A stretch of 8,642 nucleotides of DNA from Acidobacteriaceae bacterium (GTDB lineage: Bacteria > Acidobacteriota > Terriglobia > Terriglobales > Acidobacteriaceae), in contig JASHUR010000070.1 of assembly GCA_030039895.1 (NCBI GenBank), forward strand, positions 1 through 8,642. Direction: 5' to 3'. Position 1 is the stretch's first letter, and every line of letters begins with the position of its first letter. Shown in pieces: positions 1-6,853 of this stretch. The notes beneath the pieces are model-generated. The model was not told where the DNA came from, searched no databases, and saw only the letters and a list, made by a program, of their open reading frames with translations. Both the position numbers and the translations under genes were made by a program.

Positions 1-2672
1 TGAACTGGAAGGACATGCTGTCACTGGATGGGCGGACGGGACAGGTAGATGATTTTCAGCTTACGATTCCGTCGCAGGCGCGGTATGTGCGCGTGCTGAT
101 GACTCGTCCGGCGGGGCCGAACGGGTACATGCTGAGCGAGATTGAGGTTTACGGGCGGGGAGGGCCGGTGGCGCAACCGCATGCTCCTGTTATGGAGCAG
201 GAGGATGGACGCCTGAACCTTGCCGGGGGCAACTGGAGGCTGCAGCGCGACAGCCTTGTGCAGGATGGCGGCGAGGCACTCTCAAAGAGCGGGTATGCCG
301 ATGGGAACTGGGTGGTGGCGACGGTTCCGGGAACGGTGCTGACGTCGTACTTCAACGCGGGAGCAGTTCCCGATCCCAACTTTGGACAGAACCAGCTGTA
401 TATCTCCGACTCGTATTTTTACGCAGACTTCTGGTACCGGCGGGAGTTTGCGAGTCCGGCGCTGGACAAGGACGATGTGGCGTGGCTGAACTTTGACGGC
501 ATTAACTGGAAGGCCGATGTTTACCTGAACGGCGAGAAGCTGGGGCGCATTGAGGGCGGATTTATGCGCGGACGCTTTGACGTAACCGACAAGCTGCTGC
601 AGGGCAAGACGAATGCGCTTGCGGTCCGCATTGAAAAGAATGCAACGCCGGGAAGCTGCAAGCAGAAGACCTACCAGAGCACGGGCCGGAACGGCGGGGC
701 GCTCGGCGCGGACAATCCGACCTATCATGCGTCGATTGGATGGGACTGGATTCCGACGATTCGTGGGCGGAACACGGGCATTTGGGGGGATGTATTCCTG
801 ACTGTGACAGGGCCGGTGACGGTAGAGAATCCGTTTGTAACCACGACCCTTCCCTTGCCTAACACATCGAGCGCGGATGTGAATATCGCTGTTGACCTGG
901 TGAATCATCAACCGAAGAGCGTATCGGGCGTGTTGCGCGGGCGGTTTGGCAACGCGACGTTTGAGCAGAAGGTGAAGTTGGATGGCGGAGCGACGCAGAC
1001 GATAACACTGGATTCGTCAACGCATCCGGGGCTGCACCTTGATAACCCGCAGCTTTGGTGGCCGGCTGGCTATGGCGAGCCATATCTGTATGACGTGGAG
1101 CTTTGGTTTGAGGGGAACGGCCGCAAGACGACGGACAAGAAGGCGTTCAAGGCCGGCGTGCGGCAGATGGCCTACAGCGAAGACGGCGGCGAGCTGCGGA
1201 TCTGGGTGAACGGCCGCCGGTTGATTGCGAAGGGCGGCAACTGGGGCTTCAGCGAGTCGATGCTGCGGTACCGGGCGCGCGAGTATGACGTGGCGGCGCG
1301 CTACCACCGCGAGATGAACTTTACGATGGTCCGTAACTGGGTGGGCCAGGTGGGTGATGAAGCCTTTTATGAGGCCTGCGACCGGCAGGGGATCATGGTG
1401 TGGCAGGACTTCTGGCTGGCGAATCCGTGGGACGGGCCGGTTCCGAATGACGATGCGATGTTCATGAAGAATGCGCGCGACTTGCTGCTGCGGATTCGGA
1501 ACCATGCTTCGATCGGACTGTATTGCGGGAGGAACGAGGGGTATCCTCCGGCGGCGCTGCAGACGGGACTGATACAGGCAATCAAGGAGCTGCATCCGCA
1601 GATCCAATACATCGGCAGCTCGGCGGACGATGTAGTGAGCGGGCATGGGCCGTACATGGCGCTGCCGCCGGAGTCTTACTTCCGCAGGCCGGACCCGAAG
1701 CTGCACAGCGAGATGGGCATGCCGAATATTCCGCCGTTTGAGAGCCTACAGTTGATGATGCCGGAGAAGGCGATGTGGCCGCAGGGTCTGGACTGGGGTC
1801 TGCATGACTTTACTCTGCAAGGCGCGCAGGGTGGGACGTCGTTCCTGTCAATGATTGCGAACAACTACGGCGGCGCGAACGATGCCGAGGAGTGGGTGAC
1901 ACTGGCGCAGTTTGTGAATTACCAGGGATACCAGGCCATGTTCGAGGCGCAGAGCAAGTACCGGATGGGTCTGCTGCTGTGGATGAGCCATCCGTGCTGG
2001 CCGTCGTTTGTGTGGCAGACGTATGACTACTACTTTGAGCCGACGGCGGCGTATTACGGGTGCAAGAACGCGTGCGAGCCGCTGCACATCCAGTGGAACC
2101 GGTATACGGATGCGATTGAAGTGGTGAACTACAGCGGCGGCAACCAGACGGGGCTGACGGCCGGAGCGGAGATTCTGAATATGGACGGCAGCCCGATGTG
2201 GACGAACACGTCGACGCTGGACAGCAAGGAAGACTCGACGACGCCGTGCTTCAAGTTGCAGTTTCCGGCGGGGCTGAGCGATGTGCACTTTCTGCGGTTG
2301 AAGCTGGCGCAGGGCGGGAACACGGTTTCGAGGAACCTGTACATGCGCAGCAAGAACGCGAATGACTTCCGCGCGATCCGCGAGCTGGCCCAGGCGCAGA
2401 TTGCGGCCTCTACGAGCATTGACCACGAGGGCAACGTGTGGCGGCTGACGACGAAGGTAAAAAATACGTCGAGTTTTCCGGCGCTGCAGTTGAGGTTGAA
2501 GGCGGTGCGGGAGCGGTCAGGCGACCGGATTCTGCCGGCGATTTACAGCGACAACTACGTAACTCTGATGCCGGGCGAAGAGCGGACCATCACGACAGAG
2601 CTGAACAACATCGACACGCGCGGCGAGAAGCCGAAGATCGTAGTGGGCGGGTTTAACGCGGTGCAGATCTAA
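1..2672 (+). CDS. Family 2 glycoside hydrolase, exo-beta-glucosaminidase/beta-mannosidase-like, with discoidin domain (5' partial)
   Basis: The frame is open to the left edge (Asn-Trp-Lys-Asp precede the first Met at 15), so the start is missing and residues are counted from that Met. Residues 1-50 are the end of an F5/8 type C (discoidin) domain, finishing with LSEIEVYG. A GH2 sugar-binding beta-sandwich follows (about 68-265, with GNWRLQ and NFDGINWKADVYLNG), then an Ig-like domain (270-385), a TIM barrel (about 393-690) and C-terminal beta domains to 885. Within the barrel, E508 in CGRNEG fits the acid/base and E566 in LHSEMGMP fits the nucleophile. The C-terminal stretch with LMPGEERTITTEL resembles the Ig-fold of exo-beta-D-glucosaminidases. 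The enzyme should release sugars from the non-reducing end of a beta-linked glycan. A signal peptide would lie outside the window, so export is only inferred. Exact substrate is uncertain (glucosamine, mannose or other); GH2 membership is secure. Confidence 0.9.
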   Translation, partial: NWKDMLSLDGRTGQVDDFQLTIPSQARYVRVLMTRPAGPNGYMLSEIEVYGRGGPVAQPHAPVMEQEDGRLNLAGGNWRLQRDSLVQDGGEALSKSGYADGNWVVATVPGTVLTSYFNAGAVPDPNFGQNQLYISDSYFYADFWYRREFASPALDKDDVAWLNFDGINWKADVYLNGEKLGRIEGGFMRGRFDVTDKLLQGKTNALAVRIEKNATPGSCKQKTYQSTGRNGGALGADNPTYHASIGWDWIPTIRGRNTGIWGDVFLTVTGPVTVENPFVTTTLPLPNTSSADVNIAVDLVNHQPKSVSGVLRGRFGNATFEQKVKLDGGATQTITLDSSTHPGLHLDNPQLWWPAGYGEPYLYDVELWFEGNGRKTTDKKAFKAGVRQMAYSEDGGELRIWVNGRRLIAKGGNWGFSESMLRYRAREYDVAARYHREMNFTMVRNWVGQVGDEAFYEACDRQGIMVWQDFWLANPWDGPVPNDDAMFMKNARDLLLRIRNHASIGLYCGRNEGYPPAALQTGLIQAIKELHPQIQYIGSSADDVVSGHGPYMALPPESYFRRPDPKLHSEMGMPNIPPFESLQLMMPEKAMWPQGLDWGLHDFTLQGAQGGTSFLSMIANNYGGANDAEEWVTLAQFVNYQGYQAMFEAQSKYRMGLLLWMSHPCWPSFVWQTYDYYFEPTAAYYGCKNACEPLHIQWNRYTDAIEVVNYSGGNQTGLTAGAEILNMDGSPMWTNTSTLDSKEDSTTPCFKLQFPAGLSDVHFLRLKLAQGGNTVSRNLYMRSKNANDFRAIRELAQAQIAASTSIDHEGNVWRLTTKVKNTSSFPALQLRLKAVRERSGDRILPAIYSDNYVTLMPGEERTITTELNNIDTRGEKPKIVVGGFNAVQI

Positions 2673-2679
2673 CCACGAA

Positions 2680-2715
2680 CGAGCGCACTTTCGCGGCTGG
2701 ATTGAGGGGCGCTCG
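2680..2715. repeat. Short inverted repeat between convergent genes, doubtful terminator
   Basis: CGAGCGC (2680-2686) and GCGCTCG (2709-2715) are perfect 7-base complements separated by 22 bases, in the 47-base gap between the ends of the hydrolase gene and dinB. The position suits a shared transcription end for both genes. The long loop and the absence of a T-run on either strand make it a poor Rho-independent terminator, so a terminator role is only a guess. Confidence 0.25.
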
Positions 2716-2719
2716 CAAC

Positions 2720-3802
2720 TTACTCCGAAAAGAGCATGGGCTGGGCGAGGACGTCGCTGCCGGGATCGTGCGTGTCTCGGAAGTTGCTGAGGCCGACGCC
2801 GACGAGGCGGTAGCGCTGCTGAGGACCCAGATCGACACGATCGCAGAGCGAGAGGGCGATGGCGGTCAGCTCATCGCATGACGCGGGTGGAACGGCCGGA
2901 GTGTGACTGCGGGTAAGGGTGTTGAATTCTTTGGTCTTGAGCTTGAGTACCACGGTGCGGGCGACGCGAGACTCCTTGCGCGAGGCATTCCAGACTTTTT
3001 CGGCGAGGCGGCGGATCATGGGCTCGGTCCCGTCGAGCGGGAGGTCGCGCTCAAAGGTGTCTTCCGCGGAGATGGATTTGGTGGGACGGTCGGAGACGAC
3101 GGGGTTGTCGTCGATGCCACGGGCGAGCTGGTAGAGGCGACGGCCGTAGCGGCCGAAGCGGTCTTCGAGGATGGCGAGAGCGAGACTGCGGAGGTCGCCG
3201 ACGGTGCGAACGCTCAACTCGGCGAGGTGCTTTTCCGTGACTTTGCCGACGCCGGGGATACGACCTACAGGGAGCGGCGTGAGGAAGGCTTCGACTTCTT
3301 CCGGCTGGATGACGAAGAGACCGTTGGGCTTGCGCCAGTCGGAAGCGATTTTTGCTAGGAATTTGTTGGGAGCGACGCCGGCGGAGGCGGTGAGTTGAAG
3401 CTCGTTGCGGATTTGCTGCCGGATGGCGCTTGCCACACGGGTTGCGGTGGGCAGACCGGTTTTGTTTTCGGTGACGTCAAGATAGGCCTCGTCGAGTGAC
3501 AGCGGCTCGATGAGGTCGGTGTGACGGGCGAGTATTTCGCGGACGCTGCGGGAGACGGCCCGGTAACGGGGAAAATCGGGCGGAATAAAGACCGCCTGGG
3601 GGCAGACACGCTCGGCGCGAAGGGCCGGCATGGCGGAGCGGACACCGAAGGCGCGGGCCTCATAGGAGGCGGCGCAAACGACGGAACGATTGCCTTTCCA
3701 GGCCACGACGACAGGGCGTCCGCGCAACTGCGGGTCGTCACGCTGCTCTACAGAGGCATAAAATGCGTCCATATCTATATGGACAATTTTGCGGACGCTC
3801 AT
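2720..3802 (-). CDS. dinB: DNA polymerase IV (Y-family translesion polymerase DinB)
   Basis: Copies DNA past damaged bases with low fidelity, working with the sliding clamp. From ATG at 3802 the protein has 360 residues, close to E. coli Pol IV (351). The palm begins with HIDMDAFYASVE, where D10 is a metal ligand and Y15 sits at the steric-gate position; D104 and E105 in SLDEAYLDV complete the catalytic acids. SAGVAPNKFLAKIAS (140-154) is the Y-family signature, a helix-hairpin-helix follows (IPGVGKVTEKHLAEL, about 182-196), and the little-finger domain spans about 240-345. The end carries QPMLF (354-358), which fits a clamp-binding motif. A TTG at 3808, two codons upstream in frame, is an alternative start; neither has a strong ribosome binding site. 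The gene stands alone, divergent from the nuo operon and convergent with the hydrolase. No LexA box that I recognise is visible. Confidence 0.96.
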   Translation of the reverse strand: MSVRKIVHIDMDAFYASVEQRDDPQLRGRPVVVAWKGNRSVVCAASYEARAFGVRSAMPALRAERVCPQAVFIPPDFPRYRAVSRSVREILARHTDLIEPLSLDEAYLDVTENKTGLPTATRVASAIRQQIRNELQLTASAGVAPNKFLAKIASDWRKPNGLFVIQPEEVEAFLTPLPVGRIPGVGKVTEKHLAELSVRTVGDLRSLALAILEDRFGRYGRRLYQLARGIDDNPVVSDRPTKSISAEDTFERDLPLDGTEPMIRRLAEKVWNASRKESRVARTVVLKLKTKEFNTLTRSHTPAVPPASCDELTAIALSLCDRVDLGPQQRYRLVGVGLSNFRDTHDPGSDVLAQPMLFSE

Positions 3803-3808
3803 CCGCAA
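3789..3808 (-). promoter_or_regulatory. Inverted repeat over the dinB start codon
   Basis: Read on the minus strand, TTGCGGA (3808-3802) and TCCGCAA (3795-3789) are perfect 7-base complements with a 6-base spacer (TGAGCG). The dinB ATG spans the last base of the first arm and the first two bases of the spacer, and the alternative TTG start is the first codon of the first arm. In mRNA this could form a hairpin enclosing the start; in DNA it could be an operator. A repeat of this length can occur by chance in a window of this size, so only its placement is suggestive. Confidence 0.35.
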
Positions 3809-3894
3809 TATGGTATTCCCGTTGTGGTACGCGGCACACTGCTGTGACGAGGGATACAGGAAATCGGTTTAGTTTCTGGTAGAGATATGCGAGG
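3803..3894. promoter_or_regulatory. Divergent intergenic region between dinB and the nuo operon
   Basis: This 92-base gap must hold, or lie next to, the promoters of both dinB (leftward) and the nuo operon (rightward). It is less GC-rich than the genes around it. I could not find a convincing -35/-10 pair on either strand; TTTAGT at 3868-3873 resembles a -10 element for nuo only loosely. No riboswitch or clear operator is seen apart from the inverted repeat touching its left end. Confidence 0.45.
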
Positions 3895-4350
3895 ATGTTT
3901 TTGTTGCAGAATCTGGCGGTTACGGACGCGAGATTCGGGATTGACTTCCTGATGATTTCTGCTGTGAACCTGTTCATTACAGGCACGAATCCCTGGCCAC
4001 CGATTGTGGCGCTGCTGGTGGGGGCGCTGGCATTCGGGCTGGCCCCCCTGGCGCTGGCCTGGCTGTGGGCGGTGAAGTATTCTCCCGCCAAGCCCGGCAA
4101 AGAAAAGAATTCAATTTATGAATGCGGACTGGAGTCGCCTGGGGATGCCTGGATCCAGTTCAAGGCGTCCTATTATCTGTACGCAATCATTTTTCTGATT
4201 TTTGACGTTGAGGCGGTGTTTCTGCTGCCGTTTGCCGTGGCCTATGCGGGATTACCGGCCGGGGCCTGCGTGGCAATGCTGGTGTTTCTGCTGCTGCTGG
4301 TGGAAGGGCTGATGTGGGCCTGCCAGAAAGGCGTGTTGCAGTGGAGCTAG
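3895..4350 (+). CDS. nuoA: NADH-quinone oxidoreductase (complex I) subunit A
   Basis: Small membrane subunit at the junction of the peripheral and membrane arms of complex I, helping to shape the quinone cavity beside NuoH. There are three predicted membrane helices, at about 36-60, 93-113 and 122-142. The loop after helix 1 contains YECGLES (75-81), and helix 2 contains LIFDVEAVFLLP (101-112) with the conserved Asp and Glu; both are family signatures. Length is 151 residues against 147 in E. coli, but the 35 residues before helix 1 are longer than usual. The start at 3895 is the first ATG after an in-frame TAG at 3880 and has GAGG directly against it, too close to act as a ribosome binding site. 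ATG at 3952 would give a 132-residue protein with a more typical N-terminus. It is first in the operon, with 12 bases separating it from nuoB. Confidence 0.92.
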   Translation: MFLLQNLAVTDARFGIDFLMISAVNLFITGTNPWPPIVALLVGALAFGLAPLALAWLWAVKYSPAKPGKEKNSIYECGLESPGDAWIQFKASYYLYAIIFLIFDVEAVFLLPFAVAYAGLPAGACVAMLVFLLLLVEGLMWACQKGVLQWS

Positions 4351-4362
4351 CGACGCAAAGAA

Positions 4363-5001
4363 ATGGATGGTGCGATGGAACAGAGTGAAAAATCCGTGCA
4401 GGAGCTGAAGGCCGAACTGAGCAAGCATGGGGTTTTTACGACGACCTTCGAGGAGATCTACAACTGGGGCCGGAAAAACTCCGTATGGCCGCTGACCTTT
4501 GGTCTGGCGTGCTGCGCGATCGAGATGATTGCAACGACGATGGCGCGGTATGACCTGGCGCGGTTTGGGGCGGAGGTGTTCCGTGCGTCTCCGCGGCAGG
4601 CAGACCTGATTATTGTGTCGGGGACGGTGACGAAGAAGATGGCTCCGATGGTGGTTCGGCTGTACAACCAGATGCCGGAGCCGAAGTATGTGATTTCAAT
4701 GGGCGCGTGCGCAATTTCCGGCGGGCCGTTTCGGGACGGTTACAACGTGCTGAAGGGGATCGACCGGTATATCCCGGTGGATGTGCACATACCGGGGTGT
4801 CCGCCACGGCCTGAGGCGTTGCTTGATGCGTTTATGACGCTGCAGAAGAAGATCAGCGAGCAGCAACTGACGGGCGAGGCAAGACCGCGGCACCTGAAAG
4901 AGGATTTGCCGAGCGAATTTACGGTGCCGAAGTACGGCGAGCACGGGTTGGAGCCGCCAGTGAATGAAGAGGTCTGGAATCCGCTGAAGGTACTTCAGTA
5001 A
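4363..5001 (+). CDS. nuoB: NADH-quinone oxidoreductase (complex I) subunit B
   Basis: Carries cluster N2, the last iron-sulfur centre, which hands electrons to quinone at the interface with NuoD and NuoH. Four cysteines fit the N2 ligands: the tandem pair C50-C51 in FGLACCAIEM, C116 in MGACAISGGPF and C146 in VHIPGCPPRPEAL. The block NWGRKNSVWPLTFG just before the tandem pair is typical of the family. The protein has 212 residues (E. coli 220), with a polar tail of about 50 residues after the conserved core. ATG at 4375 (MEQSEK) is a possible alternative start; neither start has a strong ribosome binding site. The stop at 4999-5001 overlaps the ribosome binding site of nuoC, which suggests coupled translation. 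Confidence 0.96.
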   Translation: MDGAMEQSEKSVQELKAELSKHGVFTTTFEEIYNWGRKNSVWPLTFGLACCAIEMIATTMARYDLARFGAEVFRASPRQADLIIVSGTVTKKMAPMVVRLYNQMPEPKYVISMGACAISGGPFRDGYNVLKGIDRYIPVDVHIPGCPPRPEALLDAFMTLQKKISEQQLTGEARPRHLKEDLPSEFTVPKYGEHGLEPPVNEEVWNPLKVLQ

Positions 5002-5008
5002 AGGGAAT

Positions 5009-5623
5009 ATGAGCGCAGAAACAATCAACACGGAGAAGGTGAAGGCGGCGATTGAGGCTGCCGTGCGAGGCTGCCGGGTTGAGATTCTGCCAAACGGCAG
5101 CCCATCGGGGCAACACTCTCTGATTCTGGATAACGAGCATGCGGTAGAAGCGGCGCTGTTTTTACGCGATAACCCTGAGCTGCGGCTGGACTACTGCTCG
5201 GATGTGGCAGGCGTGGACTGGCTGGACAAGGAAGTCACGGAAAAGGTGAAGGTCTGGAAGCTCGTCGACGGCGCGGAGAAAGAAGTCGAGGAGACCAGGA
5301 AGTCAGTGACGCCGGGCTATCTGGAGGCGGTCTATCACCTGTTTTCAATGGAGAAGAAGCACGGGCCGGTGGTGCTGCGGCTGCGGACGCAGGACCGCGG
5401 CGAGGGTGCGCGGGTGCCGTCGCTTACACCGGTGTGGCGCAGCGCAGAGTTCCAGGAGCGTGAGGCGTTTGACCTCTACGGGATTGTGTTTGAAGGGCAT
5501 CCGGACCTGCGGCGGATTTTGATGTGGGACGAACTGAAGGACCATCCGATGCGGAAAGACTATGTGGCTCCGCCGGATGAGGACGAGCCCGCAGGCGCCG
5601 TTGCGCAGGAGGGCGGGCGATGA
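5009..5623 (+). CDS. nuoC: NADH-quinone oxidoreductase (complex I) subunit C, 30 kDa type
   Basis: Peripheral-arm subunit that binds NuoD and helps hold the quinone-reducing module together; it carries no cofactor. The family signature EREAFDLYGIVFEG (150-163) is followed by HPDLRRIL (164-171) and HPMRKDY (179-185). It is a separate protein of 204 residues, not fused to NuoD as in E. coli. A charged stretch of about 30 residues (73-103, rich in Lys, Glu and Val) comes before LEAVYHLFS, where many homologues have a short turn. The start is supported by AAGGGA at 5001-5006, though the spacing to ATG is only two bases. The end overlaps nuoD by four bases (ATGA), the usual sign of translational coupling. 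The last 15 residues are acidic and Ala/Gly-rich and probably unstructured. Confidence 0.95.
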   Translation: MSAETINTEKVKAAIEAAVRGCRVEILPNGSPSGQHSLILDNEHAVEAALFLRDNPELRLDYCSDVAGVDWLDKEVTEKVKVWKLVDGAEKEVEETRKSVTPGYLEAVYHLFSMEKKHGPVVLRLRTQDRGEGARVPSLTPVWRSAEFQEREAFDLYGIVFEGHPDLRRILMWDELKDHPMRKDYVAPPDEDEPAGAVAQEGGR

Positions 5624-6768
5624 GCGCGGTGGAGGAGCGGATTGTGGAGCTGACGGGCGACGTGGACAGCGGGCAGCTGCTCGAGGTTTCGATGGGGCCG
5701 CACCATCCGTCGACGCACGGCGTGTTCCGCATGAACGTGGAGCTGGAAGGCGAACGAGTGATGAAGCTGAAGCCGGTCTTCGGCTACCTGCACCGGAACC
5801 ACGAAAAGATTGCTGAGAATGGAAGCTATCTGGCGGCGATGCCCTTCACAGACCGGCTGGACTACATGTGTTCGATGACGAACAACTGGGCATACGCTCT
5901 CTCCGTTGAGAAGCTCGCCGGGATCGCGGTGCCGGAACGCGCGGAGTACGTGCGGGTGATCGTAGCCGAGCTGACGCGCCTGCAGAACCATGTGTCGCTG
6001 ATCGGATTTCTCATGCAGGACATGGGCGCGAGCGGGACTCCGCTGATGTATGCGTTCCGGGAGCGGGAAAAGATTCTGGATTTGTTCGAGCAGTTGAGCG
6101 GCACGCGCATGATGTGCAACTACATGCGGTTCGGCGGGGTCAGGGTGGATCCGACGCCGGAGTGGCTTGCCGAGGCAGAGGCGCTGGTGGGGCGGTTTCC
6201 GGCATTTCTGGATGAGTTTGAGCAACTGCTGAGGGAGAATGAAATCCTGATGAGCCGCACGCAGGGAGTGGGCGTGCTGCCGCGCGAGCTGGCAGTGAAT
6301 GCGGGCGTTACCGGGCCGATGCTGCGGGCGAGTGGCGTGAATTACGACATTCGCAAGGTGGATGCGTACGGGATTTATGACCGGTTCCAGTTCCGTGTGC
6401 CGCTGGGCGAGCACGGCGACGTGTATGACCGGTACATGATACGGATGCTCGAAATGCGGGAGTCGGTGAAGATTCTTGAGCAGGCGCTCAGGGAGATTCC
6501 GGAGGGGCCGGCGATGGACCCGAAGGCGCGGCTGCGCGGGCTGCGGCCGAAAGCCGGCGAGGCGTATGGGAGGATTGAGTCGCCGAAGGGCGAGCTTGGC
6601 TTTTTTCTAATCAGCAACGGGACGCCGGAGCCATATAGATACAGGGTGCGGCCGCCGAGCATGATTAACCTTACGGTGCTGGAAGACATGTGTCTGGGAC
6701 GGAGCGTGGCGGACATTGTGGTGACTTTGGGCAGCGTAGATATTATTTTGGGCGAAGTGGATCGCTAG
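5620..6768 (+). CDS. nuoD: NADH-quinone oxidoreductase (complex I) subunit D, 49 kDa type
   Basis: Forms most of the quinone head-group site together with NuoB and descends from the large subunit of NiFe hydrogenases. The block SMGPHHPSTHGVFR (24-37) includes H33, and LDYMCSMTNNWAYALSVEKL (80-99) includes Y82; these match the His and Tyr that contact quinone in Thermus complex I (H38 and Y87 there, with the same spacing). The nickel-binding cysteines of the hydrogenase relatives are absent, as expected. Other family blocks are MRFGGVRVD, GPMLRASGVNYDIRK and the C-terminal RPPSMINL. Length is 382 residues, normal for an unfused NuoD. The start has a strong ribosome binding site (AGGAGG at 5607-5612, seven bases before ATG) lying inside nuoC. 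An 85-base gap follows before nuoI. Confidence 0.97.
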   Translation: MSAVEERIVELTGDVDSGQLLEVSMGPHHPSTHGVFRMNVELEGERVMKLKPVFGYLHRNHEKIAENGSYLAAMPFTDRLDYMCSMTNNWAYALSVEKLAGIAVPERAEYVRVIVAELTRLQNHVSLIGFLMQDMGASGTPLMYAFREREKILDLFEQLSGTRMMCNYMRFGGVRVDPTPEWLAEAEALVGRFPAFLDEFEQLLRENEILMSRTQGVGVLPRELAVNAGVTGPMLRASGVNYDIRKVDAYGIYDRFQFRVPLGEHGDVYDRYMIRMLEMRESVKILEQALREIPEGPAMDPKARLRGLRPKAGEAYGRIESPKGELGFFLISNGTPEPYRYRVRPPSMINLTVLEDMCLGRSVADIVVTLGSVDIILGEVDR

Positions 6769-6853
6769 GCGCCACGCAGCGGTGCAGATTTGGAGTTGAT
6801 TTTGAGACGGAGAACGGAAATTCGGATTGCGAAGCACGATGGGCAGGTGAGCC
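6769..6853 (+). other. nuoD-nuoI intergenic gap, at the place where nuoEFG is usually found
   Basis: At 85 bases this is the longest gap inside the operon; the other junctions visible here are 12 bases or less, or overlap. It lies exactly between nuoD and the next subunit gene, where many operons carry nuoE, nuoF and nuoG. I see no remnant of those genes, no convincing promoter and no clear hairpin. A three-codon frame (ATG at 6839, TGA at 6848-6850) ends inside the nuoI ribosome binding site AGGTGA (6845-6850). Confidence 0.6.

Noticed and set aside
282..2426. Several open frames of 190-230 codons on the minus strand inside the hydrolase gene
   Set aside because: They are Arg/His/Pro-rich with no recognisable domain, and they lie opposite a gene with clear domains and catalytic residues. 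GC-rich coding DNA produces such mirror frames.
2673..2719. Bidirectional Rho-independent terminator between the hydrolase gene and dinB
   Set aside because: The 7-base stem has a 22-base loop and no T-run on either strand; kept only as an inverted repeat of doubtful role.
2903..3358. A 151-codon plus-strand frame inside dinB
   Set aside because: It lies wholly opposite a well-supported dinB and shows no family resemblance; it is Gly/Ala/Glu-rich, as expected of a reverse reading of GC-rich code.
3803..3894. LexA/SOS box controlling dinB
   Set aside because: Neither the E. coli type (CTG-N10-CAG) nor the Gram-positive type (GAAC-N4-GTTC) is visible in the gap.
5560..6414. A 284-codon minus-strand frame across nuoC and nuoD
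   Set aside because: It is His/Arg-rich, without a domain, and opposite two conserved complex I genes.
6795..6830. TTGATT/TTGAGA as a -35 element of an internal promoter before nuoI
   Set aside because: No acceptable -10 sequence lies 16-18 bases downstream on either choice.
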